Assembly: GCF_040183065.1 (NCBI RefSeq)
Contig: NC_091124.1
Span: 65,511,501-65,575,500 of the forward strand
Length of the DNA: 64,000 nucleotides
DNA from: Periplaneta americana
Taxonomy: Eukaryota; Arthropoda; Insecta; Blattodea; Blattidae
Direction: 5' to 3'
The stretch's first letter is position 1. Each line of letters starts with the position of its first letter. Shown in pieces: positions 35,813-47,084 of this stretch. The position numbers were made by a program, and so were the translations under genes. Under the pieces are notes generated by a model. That model searched no databases. It was not told where the DNA came from and was given only the letters and a program-made list of their open reading frames with translations.

Positions 35813-35884
35813 TCTGGGGCCGTGTATCGATCCCGGGACCCTTCGCTTAGCGCGCGAACGCTCTACCGACTGAGCTACCCCAGA
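35813..35884 (-). tRNA. tRNA-like element (SINE head or pseudogene)
   Basis: On the minus strand it folds as a cloverleaf: acceptor TCTGGGG/CCCCAGA, D arm GCTC/GAGC, anticodon stem TTCGC/GCGAA with the 7-nt loop GCGCTAA, and a T arm with GGGATCGAT. The formal anticodon would be GCT (Ser), but loop position 33 is C rather than U and the T stem is imperfect, so a functional tRNA is doubtful. The flanks (TAACGGTGTMGTGTATAGTT upstream, AACAATTTTTCCTTGAAATT downstream) are shared with 36126-36197, so it belongs to a repeat. Confidence 0.45.
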
Positions 35885-36041
35885 AACTATACACGACACC
35901 GTTACAGTTTTTCCTTTTTGTATCCACACAACTCACATGAGCTGACAAGACGCCAGAACTCAACTGTGAGTGCACACAGTTACTGTGTGACTTTAAATTG
36001 TGGCTTTCTGTTAACTTACCTCCAGTAACGAATGTATTATA

Positions 36042-36268
36042 CAAATATGGCTTTCAGGTAGTAGCTCCCTGTAAAGCAGGTTTGAATAATTTCAAGGAAA
36101 AATTGTAACGGTGTAGTGTATAGTTCCTGGGGTAGCTCAGTCGGTAGAGCGTTCGCGCGCTAAGCGAAGGGTCCCGGGATCGATACCCGGCTTCGGAACA
36201 ATTTTTCCTTGAAATTAATCATACCTGCTTTACAGGGAGCTACTACCTGAAAGCCAGATTTGTATGAT
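36042..36268 (+). mobile_element. Inverted-repeat element with tRNA-like core
   Basis: About 67 bp at the left (36042-36108, containing CAGGTAGTAGCTCCCTGTAA) is inverted at the right (about 36202-36268) with only a few mismatches. The innermost repeat AATTTCAAGGAAAAATTGT directly encloses the tRNA-like segment 36126-36197. One flank plus tRNA core also forms a larger inverted pair with 35785-35915. It could be a tRNA-headed SINE inserted tail-to-tail with a truncated copy, or a MITE that captured a tRNA-like promoter. Confidence 0.6.
36126..36197 (+). tRNA. tRNA-like element within the inverted repeat
   Basis: The A box TAGCTCAGTCGG is intact. The T arm CCGGGATCGATACCCGG has a perfect stem. 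The anticodon stem is TTCGC/GCGAA with loop GCGCTAA. The acceptor stem (CCTGGGG vs CTTCGGA) has decayed compared with the copy at 35813-35884. Likely a SINE promoter domain rather than a working tRNA gene. Confidence 0.45.
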
Positions 36269-36534
36269 TTAACATTCCTTTGGGATGTTATTATGATACG
36301 TGGTAATGCTGCAAGGAAACAAAATGAAGGTAAAGTTATCTCTATTACAAGCCTTAGAGGCCCACAAGTAGCTGCTCCCACCTTTCAGATAATTGGCATG
36401 AATAGCAGTAGGGATATCAGTCATTTGTTCTTGCTATCTTTATCCGTAAGAAATATGCATGCGACTTATTTCTGTTAGATATTAAGTAAATCCCAGAACC
36501 ATAGTCAGACAAAAGTGGTTAGATCAATGAAGAA

Positions 36535-36610
36535 ACTACATTACCGCATCAGGACTCGAACCCGTGACCTATTGACTTCATAACGACGCTATCACTACCG
36601 GAGATGTATT
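36535..36610 (-). mobile_element. tRNA-like SINE remnant
   Basis: The minus strand reads 'ccggtagtgatagcgtcg...' and then a perfect B box GGGTTCGAGTCC about 35 bp downstream. This is the head of a tRNA-derived SINE or a tRNA pseudogene. The body is not clearly delimited. Confidence 0.4.
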
Positions 36611-37739
36611 CTGATCCCCTTTAGTGAGAGGTTGTCAGCTGACTAAGTTACGGTTGGGTCAATTGTTACCTAATTAAATTCAATTCCCTATCTTGCTAGT
36701 GCCTAATTTGAGTGTTTCTTGATGCGTATATATGTATCTAATGTAATCTGATCTGAGTCCACTGTTGCTCTGAATTGAAATTGTTAGATCTAAGCCGGGT
36801 ACATTAACAGACATTGAATTCGTACAGCGGAATGTCAAAATCCGTACAGATTAAGACCAAATCTAATCCAAAACAAGAGAATATAGAAGCTTCGCCCGTG
36901 TTCATGAATATTTATAAATCCTTGTTATCGCTTGGTGGTTGAATCTTGTAATGACTCCACTAATTACGTGTTATAAATTCACAATTGCTTCTATGTAGGT
37001 ATTTGTTCATCATCTGTCACAATACACTTGTCCATTTATTTCCTGTAATTTAAAGTTGCAAATAATTTTTATTGTTAATGTGGGAATCTTTCCGAAGTAG
37101 AGATAAAGAGTCAGGGAGGCAGAAACAACGGACAGGATTATGTATAGATATGGAATTAACGTTTGGAGCGAGTCTTGATGGGAGTCAACCTGTATGTAGG
37201 CAACAATTTCGCACGACTGTCCACAAGTAGCATATATACAGGGGCTCTTGTTTACTGCACATGCGCAGTGTGTTATAAGCGAAACTTAATAAAGGAGCTC
37301 CAAATTTTATTTCTGTATCTGTACAGTGCCTTCGCGTTGGTTATGTGCCGTTAGAACTAGATTCGCGTTGCGGCTGGAAGCATGCCGTCTATTGTATTAC
37401 GAGTAGAGATGAACAACGATTCGCTGCATTTCTCTTTCGAGTCTCGTCTCGTCATTCTCGCTGCGCTTCGAGTCTCGTCATTCTAGAAATAGCATTTGGT
37501 TGGCGTGGAAAGATTTCATAACTTTGAATAACATATATCATTGAAATAAATAACATTAATGTTTAAATGTGACAAAAATACAAAACAGAACAGTATCTTA
37601 GTTAGCAAAATGTTCTGGTTCTATTATATGATATTACCAATGGTTATATAAAAAAATTCTCAAATAAATTTGAATTTATACGAGGCATAAAACATATAAT
37701 TAATATCTTTTTACTTGAGATTGCACACTTCATCTTAAA
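36611..37739. other. Unassigned spacer
   Basis: No gene. A CG-rich 'cgattcg...gagtctcgtc' block at about 37403-37490 resembles one end of a hAT-type element, but no partner end was found. Confidence 0.35.
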
Positions 37740-39195
37740 CGTATGAAAAGGTACCGAAGAAAAGGCTGAGGAGGGAGTTGACATAGAAGAAGAAACTGTG
37801 GAAGGAGAAGATAAGAGGGAGCGGATAAAGAAGATATGGAAGAAGCTGTAGAAGGGAATGATATGCAAGAAGATACGAAAGGAGATTATATGGATGGGAC
37901 GGATGTACCGTATTGTAGAAACAAAAAAAAAAAAAGATACCGAAGAAAAGGCTGAGGAGGGAGCTAACATGGAAGAAGAAACTGTGGAAGGAGAAGATAA
38001 GAGGAAGCTGATAAAGAAGGTATGGAAGAAGCTGTAGAAGGAGATGATATGGAAGAAGCTATGAACAGAGATGATATGGATGGGACAGATATACCGTACT
38101 GCAGAGCGAGAAGATACGGAAGGAGAGGCTGAGGAGGGAGTTGACATTGAAGAAGAAACTGTGGAAGGAGAAGATAAGAGGAAGCTGATAAAGAAGATAT
38201 GGAAGAAGCTGTAGAAGGAGATGATATGCAAGAAGATATGAAAGGAGATGATATGGATGAGACGGATGTACCGTATTGTAGAACGAGAAGATACCGAAGA
38301 TGATTCTGAGGAGGGAGTTGACATGGAAGAAGAAACTGTGGAAGGAGAAGATAAGAGGAAGCTGATAAAGGAGGTATGGAAGAAGCTGTAGAAGGAGATG
38401 ATATGGAAGAAGCTATGAACAGAGATGATATGGATGGGACAGATATACCGTACTGCAGAGCGAGAAGATACGGAAGGAGAGGCTGAGGAGGGAGTTGACA
38501 TTGAAGAAGAAACTGTGGAAGGAGAAGATAAGAGGAAGCTGATAAAGAAGATATGGAAGAAGCTGTAGAAGGAGATGATATGGAAGAAGATATGAAAGGA
38601 GATGATATGGATGAGACGGATGTACCGTATTGTAGAACGAGAAAATACCGAAGATGATTCTGAGGAGGGAGTTGACATGGAAGAAGAAACTGTGGAAGGA
38701 GAAGATAAGAGGAAGCTGATAAAGAAGATATGGAAGAAGCTGTAGAAGGAGATGATATGGAAGAAGATATGAAAGGAGATGATATGGATGAGACGGATGT
38801 ACCGTATTGTAGAACGAGAAGATACCGAAGATGATTCTGAGGAGGGAGTTGACATGGAAGAAGAAACTGTGGAAAGAGAAGATAAGAGGAAGCTGATAAA
38901 GAAGATATGGAAGAAGCTGTAGAAGGAGATGATATGCAAGAAGATATGAAAGGAGATGATATGGATGAGGCGTATGTACCGTATTGTAGAACGAGAAGAT
39001 ACCGAAGATGATTCTGAGGAGGGAGTTGACATGGAAGAAGAAACTGTGGAAGGAGAAGATAAGAGGAAGCTGATAAAGGAGGTATGGAAGAAGCTGTAGA
39101 AGGAGATGATATGGAAGAAGCTATGAACAGAGATGATATGGATGGGACAGATATACCGTACTGCAGAACGAGAAGATACGGAAGGAGAGGCTGAG
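37740..39195 (+). repeat. 177-bp tandem satellite, about eight units
   Basis: Units start with GAGGAGGGAGTTGACAT at 37768, 37954, 38131, 38308, 38485, 38662, 38839, 39016 and a decayed one at about 39193. Spacing is exactly 177 bp except for the first unit (186 bp, with a poly-A run at 37922-37934). Because 177 is 59 codons, the minus strand stays open for 462 codons. The plus strand reads acidic peptide (EGDDMEEDMKGDDMDE) in one frame but has stops every unit. Purines dominate the plus strand. A 360-bp alternation of two unit types (GCAGAGCGAGAAGATACGG vs GTAGAACGAGAAGATACC) hints at higher-order structure. Confidence 0.9.
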
Positions 39196-39935
39196 TAGGG
39201 AGTTGAGGAGGAAGAAGAAACTGTGGAAGAAGAAGATAAGGAAGAAGAAACTTATGAAGAAGATATGGAAGAAGCTGCAGAAGGAAATAATATGGAAAGA
39301 GAAGTTCTGGAAGGAGAAGATATGGGAGAAGAAGCTGTGAAAGAAGAAGATATGGAAGGAGAAACTGTTTAAGAAAGTATCAAAAGAGAAACTGTGAAAG
39401 AAGAATCTGTAAAAGGAAAGACATGGAAGAAGCTTTGGAAGAAGATATAAAGAATAAGCTAAGGAAGAAGCAGGAGAAGAGGTAGAAAAAGAGGGAGCAG
39501 GCAAAAGGAAAGAAACAGAACGGAAAAAGGAAAAGAAAAAGTGATAACAGAAGGCAGAAATCCTGTAAGGGGACACGAGTCTGGAAGAGGAATTAAAATG
39601 AGAAAAGGGGAAAAAAGTAAGAGAAAGAGAGCAAGGACAAGAAGAGAGAAAAGGATATAGCGAAGGGAAGAGTTGGAAGGGGGAACAGCAAGAAGAAGGA
39701 GAATTTAAAAAGAGAGGAAAACGAGAAAAAGGAGATACAAAGTAGGAGAAGAGCAGAAAGGAAGAAGGGAAGGAGGGAGGAGGGAAAATGGAAAAGTGTG
39801 CAAGGAGAAAGAGGAGAGTGTCGGAAAGACGAACATAGAGAAAGAAATAGAAATGGGAAGAAAAATAACAGAGAGGAAAGGAGAAATAAGGAGATGAGAA
39901 TGTGAGAGGGAACTGGAGAAATAAAATACACGTAT
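39196..39935. repeat. Polypurine tract 2
   Basis: The GAAGAA-rich continuation of the satellite decays into A/G sequence. An acidic plus-strand frame (EEDKEEETYEEDMEEA) at about 39195-39370 may be the ancestral coding or satellite phase. Confidence 0.8.
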
Positions 39936-40875
39936 TTATGGTGATGTAATCTACAAGCGATAAAGAATCACCTCAAAAGGAGAAGTATTTCCAGTAAAGT
40001 TTTTCACACGTTGCTTAAAATTGAGAAATACGAATCTTGATTATGCTGTCATTTGTTTCAGTGTGGGTTGGTAGCAGAGCCAAAGAAGTCTACGAAAAGT
40101 GTTCGACGGACCGAGTGAGATCCGTGATCCGAGATCAAGGGTAAAGGATCCGAATCTTCTCCCGGCTCAGTGTGAAGTACTGAACCGCGAAATGAGGTTC
40201 TGAATGGACTGTAAGCAGCCGCCTTCCGTCAACAGAGCTACGTGGAGGAACCAATATCGGAACGTCTTAGGCTGGGAAATTCCAATGTCCTATTCTTTCT
40301 CCAAATACAAACAACGCCCATGCTCTTACTTTTGTGAGCTACGCTGTGAGGTGTAAAACTCGGCGCAGAAGATGAGGTAAAGGCTTAAACATACTATAAA
40401 CACAGAAAGAAACTATTCTCTGTGCTAGATCGACACATTTTGTAAAACAAATGTAAGTACACAACTAAAATAATATACTGCAGCATCCATAAGCTTTAGA
40501 GAAAAACATTTACTAAATTACCAACCCTTCAGTGAAGGTACAAGGATCTTGAGTACACAAGAGTTATGTTTTTAAAAAAAGTTAAGTTGAAATAAAAACC
40601 ACAGTAAAATCAGAATTTCTAATTCAGTTCATACCAAATTGTCACATTCACAACATTATCTTTCTTAAAAATATAAATGATAATGGATAATATGCAAGTA
40701 GTCCCTAACAAGTTGCAGTACGACATTTTGTATTTCAAAGACTTTGAATTTTAATGTCAATATTAGTTGGTAGGTAGACTGTGGAAGGCAAGCTCTCGCT
40801 TCAAATAAAGCAGTAGCCTACAGTTACACCACTAAGAGAACTGAGTTGTTATTAAGAATGATGTTGCATAGCTAC
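39936..40875. other. Unassigned spacer
   Basis: No gene or TE boundary could be supported. Confidence 0.4.
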
Positions 40876-41160
40876 ATACATACATACATACATATATACG
40901 TACATACATACATAAGTGTTCTGCCCATGGGCAGGTCTTTCACTGCAAACTCAGCATTCTCCAATCTTTCCTATTTTCTGCCTTCCTCTTAATCTCCGAT
41001 GCCATGTTTGCAGTTCTTTTTTGGGAAGGATAAATGCGGTAGCTTCCCGTTGCTTTCCGCACACCACTCTCTCTTTCGCATCTTAATAGATCCCAGGGGG
41101 CCCCAGCGTATAGGGAGGAGAGTGGATTTGACTAATTGGGCTCTTCCGACTTCACACACC
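40876..41160 (-). mobile_element. LINE 3' end with (ATGT)n tail
   Basis: The minus strand reads EIKRKAENRKDWRMLSLQ, then '...gacctgcccatgggcagaac' and a tail of TATG/TACG units (plus-strand CATA at 40876-40913). The 'KRKAENR.DWR' end with a short UTR and tetranucleotide tail is a LINE C-terminus. It is strongly 5'-truncated. Confidence 0.55.
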
Positions 41161-41778
41161 TGGAGTTAAATAGCAGTTCTATGGGTTTTTGACCCGATTA
41201 GAGACCGGGAAAACCCAATTAGGCTTTATCCCAAAATATACTGCAATTGTGCTTGCTTCTACAACGCTGTGCCTAGGCACAGATTTTAGCATAATACAAT
41301 TTACACCATATTTTTAATCTAAATTAACGGCCGTCGTTGGAATGTCCTCGAATGTGAGAAACGCAATTTCTCTCTGGTATCAAGTGGAATGCTCTAGTAT
41401 TATTTCGGAACAAGAGCGTCATTGTGGGAATCCTACGAGATGCAAGTTTTAAATGAGGTTGCTTTGAGATATCATGAGAAGTTATAACGTCCTTCCCCGG
41501 AGCTGTAATAAGATACCCGTATGGCACAGAGGGCTGGAATGAGAGAAATGGCAGAGCTCTCAATCCCTTGTTTATGAGTTCGTGACAGCAGCGAACTCTG
41601 AGGGTCTAGACTCCTATCTTCTAGAAAGCGACTTCACCCCTAGGCAAGCAAGACCTGGACTAAAATAATTTTAAGCAGGGGACAAATAACATTTATAAAA
41701 TAAAAAAACTGACACAATTATCATTGTGAGTCAAGTATGGACATAATTTTAATTAAAATCAAAGAGGATATCACGATA
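41161..41778. other. Unassigned spacer
   Basis: A 79-codon minus-strand frame (41324-41563) shows no recognised domain. Nothing else can be supported. Confidence 0.35.
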
Positions 41779-42091
41779 TACAGGCAGTCCCATTTATCTT
41801 GACCACCCAAAATAACTTTGTACGCAAGCACCAAATGAAATGTTGTTTCATATTATCGCCGCGCTCTCATGGTTAATATTCGGCAGGTCTTCGAGCGGCC
41901 TAGTGCATAACATTCGGCAGGTCTTTGGAATTTAATTGCATTATTGTTTTCAATTTCTTATGTAGCTGGTCCAATTACTCGCCTCAATTTCAATATTGCA
42001 ACCAATAAGCTGCTTCCATTATTAAATGACACCTACTTGTCTAATCCACGTGGACTAAAACCGAGGTTGCAATGCCTTGTGCTGAGGACGA

Positions 42092-42095
<4 letters not shown>

Positions 42096-42149
<54 letters not shown>

Positions 42150-42345
42150 TAATAATAATAATAATGATTTATTTAATCTGGCAGAGTTAAGGCCATACGG
42201 CCTTCTCTAACACTCAACCAGGAGTAAAATTGCGTTAAAAAAGACACTACAAATTTACAAAGTACACTACAATTTTACACACAAAACTGAATAAGATAAT
42301 AATAATAAAATGTAAACAACAAGTAAGTAGAAATCAGACATAATA
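42096..42345 (-). mobile_element. LINE 3' UTR, hairpin-tailed family, (ATT)n tail
   Basis: On the minus strand it ends '...aaggccgtatggccttaact' within an outer CTGGTTGAG/CTCTGCCAG-type stem, then a long ATT tail (plus-strand AAT at 42096-42168). It is the same 3' structure as at 2318-2570 and 24034-24079, but diverged. Confidence 0.55.
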
Positions 42346-42352
42346 TATAATA

Positions 42353-43075
42353 CAAAAGGCTGGATAAAAAGTAATGGCAACAGTTCGATAATTCTGACAT
42401 GGCTTTATTCACAGGGGTACAACATTTACGTACCTTCAATATAGTCGCCCCCCTTATTTATCACCTTATGCCAAATGTTTGGAAAGCGTCGTACACCATC
42501 AGCGCGTCCATGTTAGTTGATGTTCCGTACTGACTGCTCTATAGCACAGATAAGTTCATCTCTGGTATTGCACCAGGTCCCTCACAGTTGTTCTTTTACT
42601 TTGGCGAAGAGGTCGTAATCGCATGGACCCATATCGGGTGAGTACAGTGGATGTTACGGATGTTACAGGATCTCCCATTGCCAGCGGCGCAAGAGGTCCT
42701 TGACAGCAGCAGCAGTGTGACTCCTTGCATTGTCATGAAGAATGATGGGGTTCTGCACCACCAAATGTCGTCATTTTCTCCTGAGCGCTGGACGAAGGTG
42801 GTGGTGCTTCACGCAGTCCCTGAAAACATTCTTGTGCCACATCAATTTTGATGCAGGAACGGTGCTCTAGTTTTGTAAACATGATCTTAGGGCAGTCGCA
42901 TTATCCCTATGAAAGTCAACGTTCTACACACTGCAATAGATTGACAGAGTGCTGTCGCCGCTGGCTGCACCAACTCATCTAACAGTCCTTGTTCATGTCC
43001 GTACAGCTGGCAGCTCTCGAACGCACCAACGTCATGTGACAGCAGTGTTGCCATAACTTTTTATCCAACCCTTGT
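42353..43075 (-). mobile_element. mariner-like element, 723 bp, internally deleted
   Basis: Ends CAAAAGGCTGGATAAAAAGT and the inverse of CAAGGGTTGGATAAAAAGTT, with TA at 42351-42352 and 43076-43077. The minus strand holds a short N-terminus MFTKLEHRSCIKIDVAQECF, a deletion, then NPIILHDNARSHTAAAVKDL with the second Asp. HPLYSPDMGPCDYDLFAKVK with the third Asp follows a stop, and the terminal part ends GGDYIEGT. The first Asp region is deleted. It is dead and related to the copy at 48595-49529. Confidence 0.8.
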
Positions 43076-43136
43076 ACGTAACATTAAGGCTTGTGATTAA
43101 AATTATTATAAAGAGTTAAGAATCTCAACGTACTCG

Positions 43137-43137
<1 letters not shown>

Positions 43138-43200
<63 letters not shown>
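43138..43200. repeat. (AAT)n microsatellite
   Basis: Pure AAT/ATA array. Confidence 0.95.
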
Positions 43201-43699
43201 GCCATTTAACAATATAACAAACTAGTGCTTATTATTATCGAGGAAGTAGACGTGACAACGTGACGCTTAGAGTGAAACCTACAGAGCAACAATCGGTCGG
43301 CAAAATTATGTTTTAAAAGCACACCGCACGTTATTGTATGATGCCGACATGTTAACCATGAGAGCGCGGCGATAATACAAAAGGTGTACAATTCAAAAGG
43401 GGAAATAACACTGATGAGGAGTCAACCTTGTAGCGTTATTTATTAATGACTGAGTTACGAGTACTAACATTGTTTTGTTTAAATGGTACTATATATTTAT
43501 TATTCAGTATTTCAATTAAGCCCGTCAAGACCACTCCAAAAATATATAACAGTGAGTCATTCTAATAAACAGAACATTAATAAACAAAACGTTATTTGAT
43601 GCCTTGACGGCATGGTTGCTATGCATACTACGTAAAAAGGAAATGGTTTGACTTAAAATTGGTGTAAACAATATGTACTAGGCATACATTACATATATC

Positions 43700-43837
43700 C
43701 AGGGTCGCGTAACCCACTCCACGTAGCTTCGGTTTACAGTAAACACATGAAACCAAACGTAGCACAGGCCACTCACTCAGTCATCAGTGTTCAGCGGAAT
43801 AAAACCAAAGCTACGTGTAATGGGTTATACAACCCTG
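43700..43837. mobile_element. 138-bp MITE with CAGGGT ends
   Basis: CAGGGTCGCGTAACCCACTC at the left is inverted at the right (GGGTTATACAACCCTG), with a shared ACGTAGCTTYGGTTT inner block, so TIRs are about 36 bp. The flanks do not give a convincing duplication. CAGGG ends suggest a hAT-type MITE. Confidence 0.55.
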
Positions 43838-44055
43838 AGTATCATCTGCAATGTAGCCTGTTACGTATTGTTTAGGCCTACACCAACTTAAAGTCAAATC
43901 ACTTCATACTATGCACAGGAACCATGCCGTTACGGCACCAATAACGTTCCGTTTATTAACGTTCTGTTTATCAGAATGATCCACTGTGATACATTTTTGA
44001 AAAGTCTTAAGAGCTTAATTGAAATATTGAATAGTAAATATATAGTGCCATTTAA

Positions 44056-44762
44056 GGGGTTAGGTACAGCTTACACGAGTAAAATTTTGGAAATATTCAA
44101 CTTTTTTTTTCTGCATTGCTGTATCTTGTACAATAATGAAAATTGGTATATTTAAAAAATTGTCCTTCTGCTATATGAAAAAAATATTTTTACAATTTAA
44201 AAAAATTATTTACTTCCCCCCCCCTCAAATTGAGTTCACTGTGCAGTGATGAAGCGTTTCCCACATAACTAAAAAACTATGCAACATTCTATGATGAAAT
44301 GTTTTGTGTGTATTTATACATGTCATATATACTATATGATGCAAGATCACCCCTCTACCTTTGATAGATTGTATGATAAAAAATAAATTCATTTTTAAAA
44401 ATGGTTGAATATCAGTTTTTCTTCTAACACAAAATAAAAAAAATATATATTATTTATTAAGGAATGTAGTTGAAAGAGCATGATATTGTAAACATGAGTT
44501 TCAGCAATAAAATAAAAGAGAGAGAACTTGTAAAAGCTAACAAGTTTATGAGTTATGAGGGAAACGTTTCATCACTGCACAGTGAACTGTCACCATTTTT
44601 AATTTGGGGGGGGGGGAAAGATATAAGTAATTTTTTAAATCGTATAGCAGACGGATAGTATTTTACACATACTAATTTTCATTATTGTACAAGATACAGT
44701 ATTGGAGGAAAAAAATGTTGAATATTTCCAAAAAATTATTACTGTAAGCTGCACCTAACCCC
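44056..44762. mobile_element. Palindromic TTAA-flanked element, copy 1
   Basis: TTAA flanks both ends (44052-44055, 44763-44766). The ends GGGGTTAGGTACAGCTTAC and inverse GTAAGCTGCACCTAACCCC start arms of about 240-330 bp that are inverted copies of each other, including paired poly-C (44214-44224) and poly-G (44605-44616) runs. There is no transposase. Copy 2 is at 60609-61311. TTAA duplications are typical of piggyBac-type elements. Confidence 0.8.
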
Positions 44763-44936
44763 TTAAAGAAACAATGTTAGTACTCGTATCTCATTAATAA
44801 ATAATAATAAAAAGTTATCTCCCAATCAGTATTATTACTCCCTTTTAGTTGTACACATTTTGTATGAAACAATTTTTCATTTGGTTCTTGCGTAAAAAGT
44901 TATTTTGGGTGGTCAAGATAAATGGGACATTCTGTA

Positions 44937-46175
44937 TCTCGGGTGGAAGGGGACTAAGTAGGGGTTTTTTCGAGAGGTGAATCAGGGATGGAGTTAAACA
45001 TAAAATTATAAAGAACAAGTGGAGAGGAGAATTCAGACAGTACAGCAGTGCCGACTACGCTTGCCATTGGTCACCGGGCCGTACCGAGCCATGTCAAAGA
45101 AAAGAGAATCGAAATGTTGCTAGTAAAATGCATGACTATATTTTTTAAGAATTCACTGTACAAGTCAAGTGCAAGATTTACGGAGTATAACGGGAAATTT
45201 ATAATGCAGAAGAAGAAGATCCACGTTTTCGAAGATATTATAACACGTTATCACAGCAAAATAAAGGATAAATACTCGTATTTTGTTGTCCAGGAAATAT
45301 CGTTGAAATCGACTAGTTCCAAAAACTAAAATATTGGTAATTTGCTAGGAGACCTCGTTGCAGGATTAAATAAAGTACCGGTATCTTCCCACATTGCACA
45401 AAGGGAAGAAAATGTACTTAAATCATTGAAACATTTTCCTCGAGCTCAAGTCACTTAAATATTATCTCCTCAACTAACGCACTAACCTTGTCACATACTT
45501 CGACCTCATGCCATTTAGTAGCTATTCCGTCATTTATATTATATTAATATTATTTGAAAGGGATAATGGACGAGAAATTCACTTGTCCCATTCTTGCGCG
45601 AAGCACTTGTCAATAATCTGGTCACTGACAAGTGGGCGTACTTGCCACTAATGCATCCCCTCATCAAACCCTACCTAACCTTAACAATAACAATGCTTCT
45701 AATTGATACTATTATATCTCATCAAACTCTACCTAAATCTTTAACATACTGTGACACTTTGTCTCAGGAATATTAAGAACGGCAGAGGAGAGAGAGAGAG
45801 AGAGAGAAACAAATTTCTGCTGGCATCGATGCCACAGGTAAACGTCATAGCCATCGACGACATCATAACGGCACGATTGAAAGCTGCTGTACTTAATTCT
45901 CCATTTTAGTGAATTATAATTATTGTTGTGATCGTCTGTAACGGTTTTTCAGTTATTAATACAAATAAAAGCAAACAGATGGCACTACACGTGTTCAAAT
46001 AACACTTGCGGTTGAGTCACGAAATTATGTAACTGAACGAGAAGTTCAGTATCTAACGAGTCACAGAGGGACATTGGTGGCTGTGCATTTCATCCTTATC
46101 GCTCTAGTCCTGCTTGCGACTTGCATCGCCACGTCTTCCTATCACACACTTTTTTACCGATCAAATTACAGACCG
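44937..46175. other. Spacer with one unknown ORF and (GA)n at about 45787-45806
   Basis: A frame at about 45048-45329 (93 codons, no ATG until RIEM...) shows VKEKRIEMLLVKCM and HVFEDIITRYHSKIKDKYSY but no domain I recognise. I do not call it a gene. No TE ends are seen. Confidence 0.3.
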
Positions 46176-46441
46176 ATTATTTAGTCCTGACAGCTCAGCG
46201 ACGCGAAAGAGGGGAAGTAATGGGAGTAGTGGGGAGAGCTCCGGAGTAGAGATAAGGGCGAGCGGTCGGTAACGGAATCCAGTACAGCTTAACTGTACTA
46301 GAAACATACCGCTCTACCGCACGCATGACATCCGATCGCTCCGAAGGAAAGCGAGTGACTAATCCAAACACCCCTTGGCATAACTAAATGGACTCGCCTG
46401 ACCCAGGCGCACATCTCCGGCGACTGTCAGAACTAAATAAT
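46176..46441. mobile_element. Possible MITE (inverted ATTATTTAGTYCTGACAG ends)
   Basis: ATTATTTAGTCCTGACAG at the left has its inverse (CTGTCAGAACTAAATAAT) at 46424-46441. The interior is GC-richer than its surroundings. No clear target duplication. Confidence 0.4.
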
Positions 46442-47084
46442 AGTACTGTACAGCCAAACCTTACTCAAAAAACCAATAAAGGAAACATTTGTTGATGTTT
46501 GCTTTATAAAATCCTCCAGCCAACATCGCCTCTCCAACGCCTTCCATTTTTCTGAATAAGCGTTAGAAACGCAGCTTCTGTCAAAACCCGTTCACACAAG
46601 ACCACAATAATGTAACACTTTTATGTTTAACTCACTAGTGACTATCCTCATTCATCTCTCAAAAACACCCTATTTATTCCCCTTGCACTCTGTATATAAA
46701 AAAAACTTAAGAGTACAATTTTTAAGTAGGAACCTTCTCTTCACTCGCACATAAAATAATACATCTCCACCAACACCTACAACACCAATTCTTATAAAGC
46801 AAATTAATGTTCTTTAACTAGAATATTGCTTGAAAATCGATAAATACTGATGAATGAAATTACATTTCTTATAAAAGGATAAAATTAACGAAAATTAGGA
46901 AAAGTGATTTAAGTTATACAAGAAATCAAAATGAATGTAAGTATTAACAGATTACTATTAACAACAAAACATTTATTTAGTAAGACAAAAAAGTGTAACA
47001 GATACAGGCTCCACAAAATGAATTATTATTGTATTATAGAAAGACAATACGAGGTAGGCCTAATAAAATATGTTACAAGATGGT
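46442..47084. other. Unassigned spacer
   Basis: AT-rich, no recognisable feature. Confidence 0.4.

Larger units (their letters stand above)
41853..43375. mobile_element. Nested TA-flanked element (TTATCGCCGCGC ends)
   Basis: The ends are TTATCGCCGCGCTCTCATGG and its inverse at 43352-43375, about 25-bp TIRs, with TA on both sides. It lies inside the left TIR of the element 41781-44934. It contains a LINE 3' end (42096-42345), a mariner copy (42353-43075) and two AAT microsatellites. There is no transposase of its own. Confidence 0.75.
41781..44934. mobile_element. TA-flanked long-TIR element hosting several insertions
   Basis: The outer ends CAGGCAGTCCCATTTATCTT and the inverse of CAGAATGTCCCATTTATCTT form TIRs of about 70 bp, with TA outside (41779-41780, 44935-44936). 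The left TIR is interrupted at 'tttcaTA' by the element 41853-43375 and resumes at 43376 as TACAAAAGGTGTACAATTC, matching the right arm. Further insertions are at 43700-43837 and 44056-44762. Without them it is about 0.8 kb, with no transposase. It is probably a mariner-type MITE. Confidence 0.75.

Noticed and set aside
37400-37495. hAT-type terminal sequence (gagatgaacaacgattcg)
   Set aside because: No inverse end or 8-bp duplication was found nearby.
37644-39032. 462-codon minus-strand open frame
   Set aside because: It stays open because the 177-bp satellite is a multiple of three; composition is F/I/S-rich and low complexity, with no domain.
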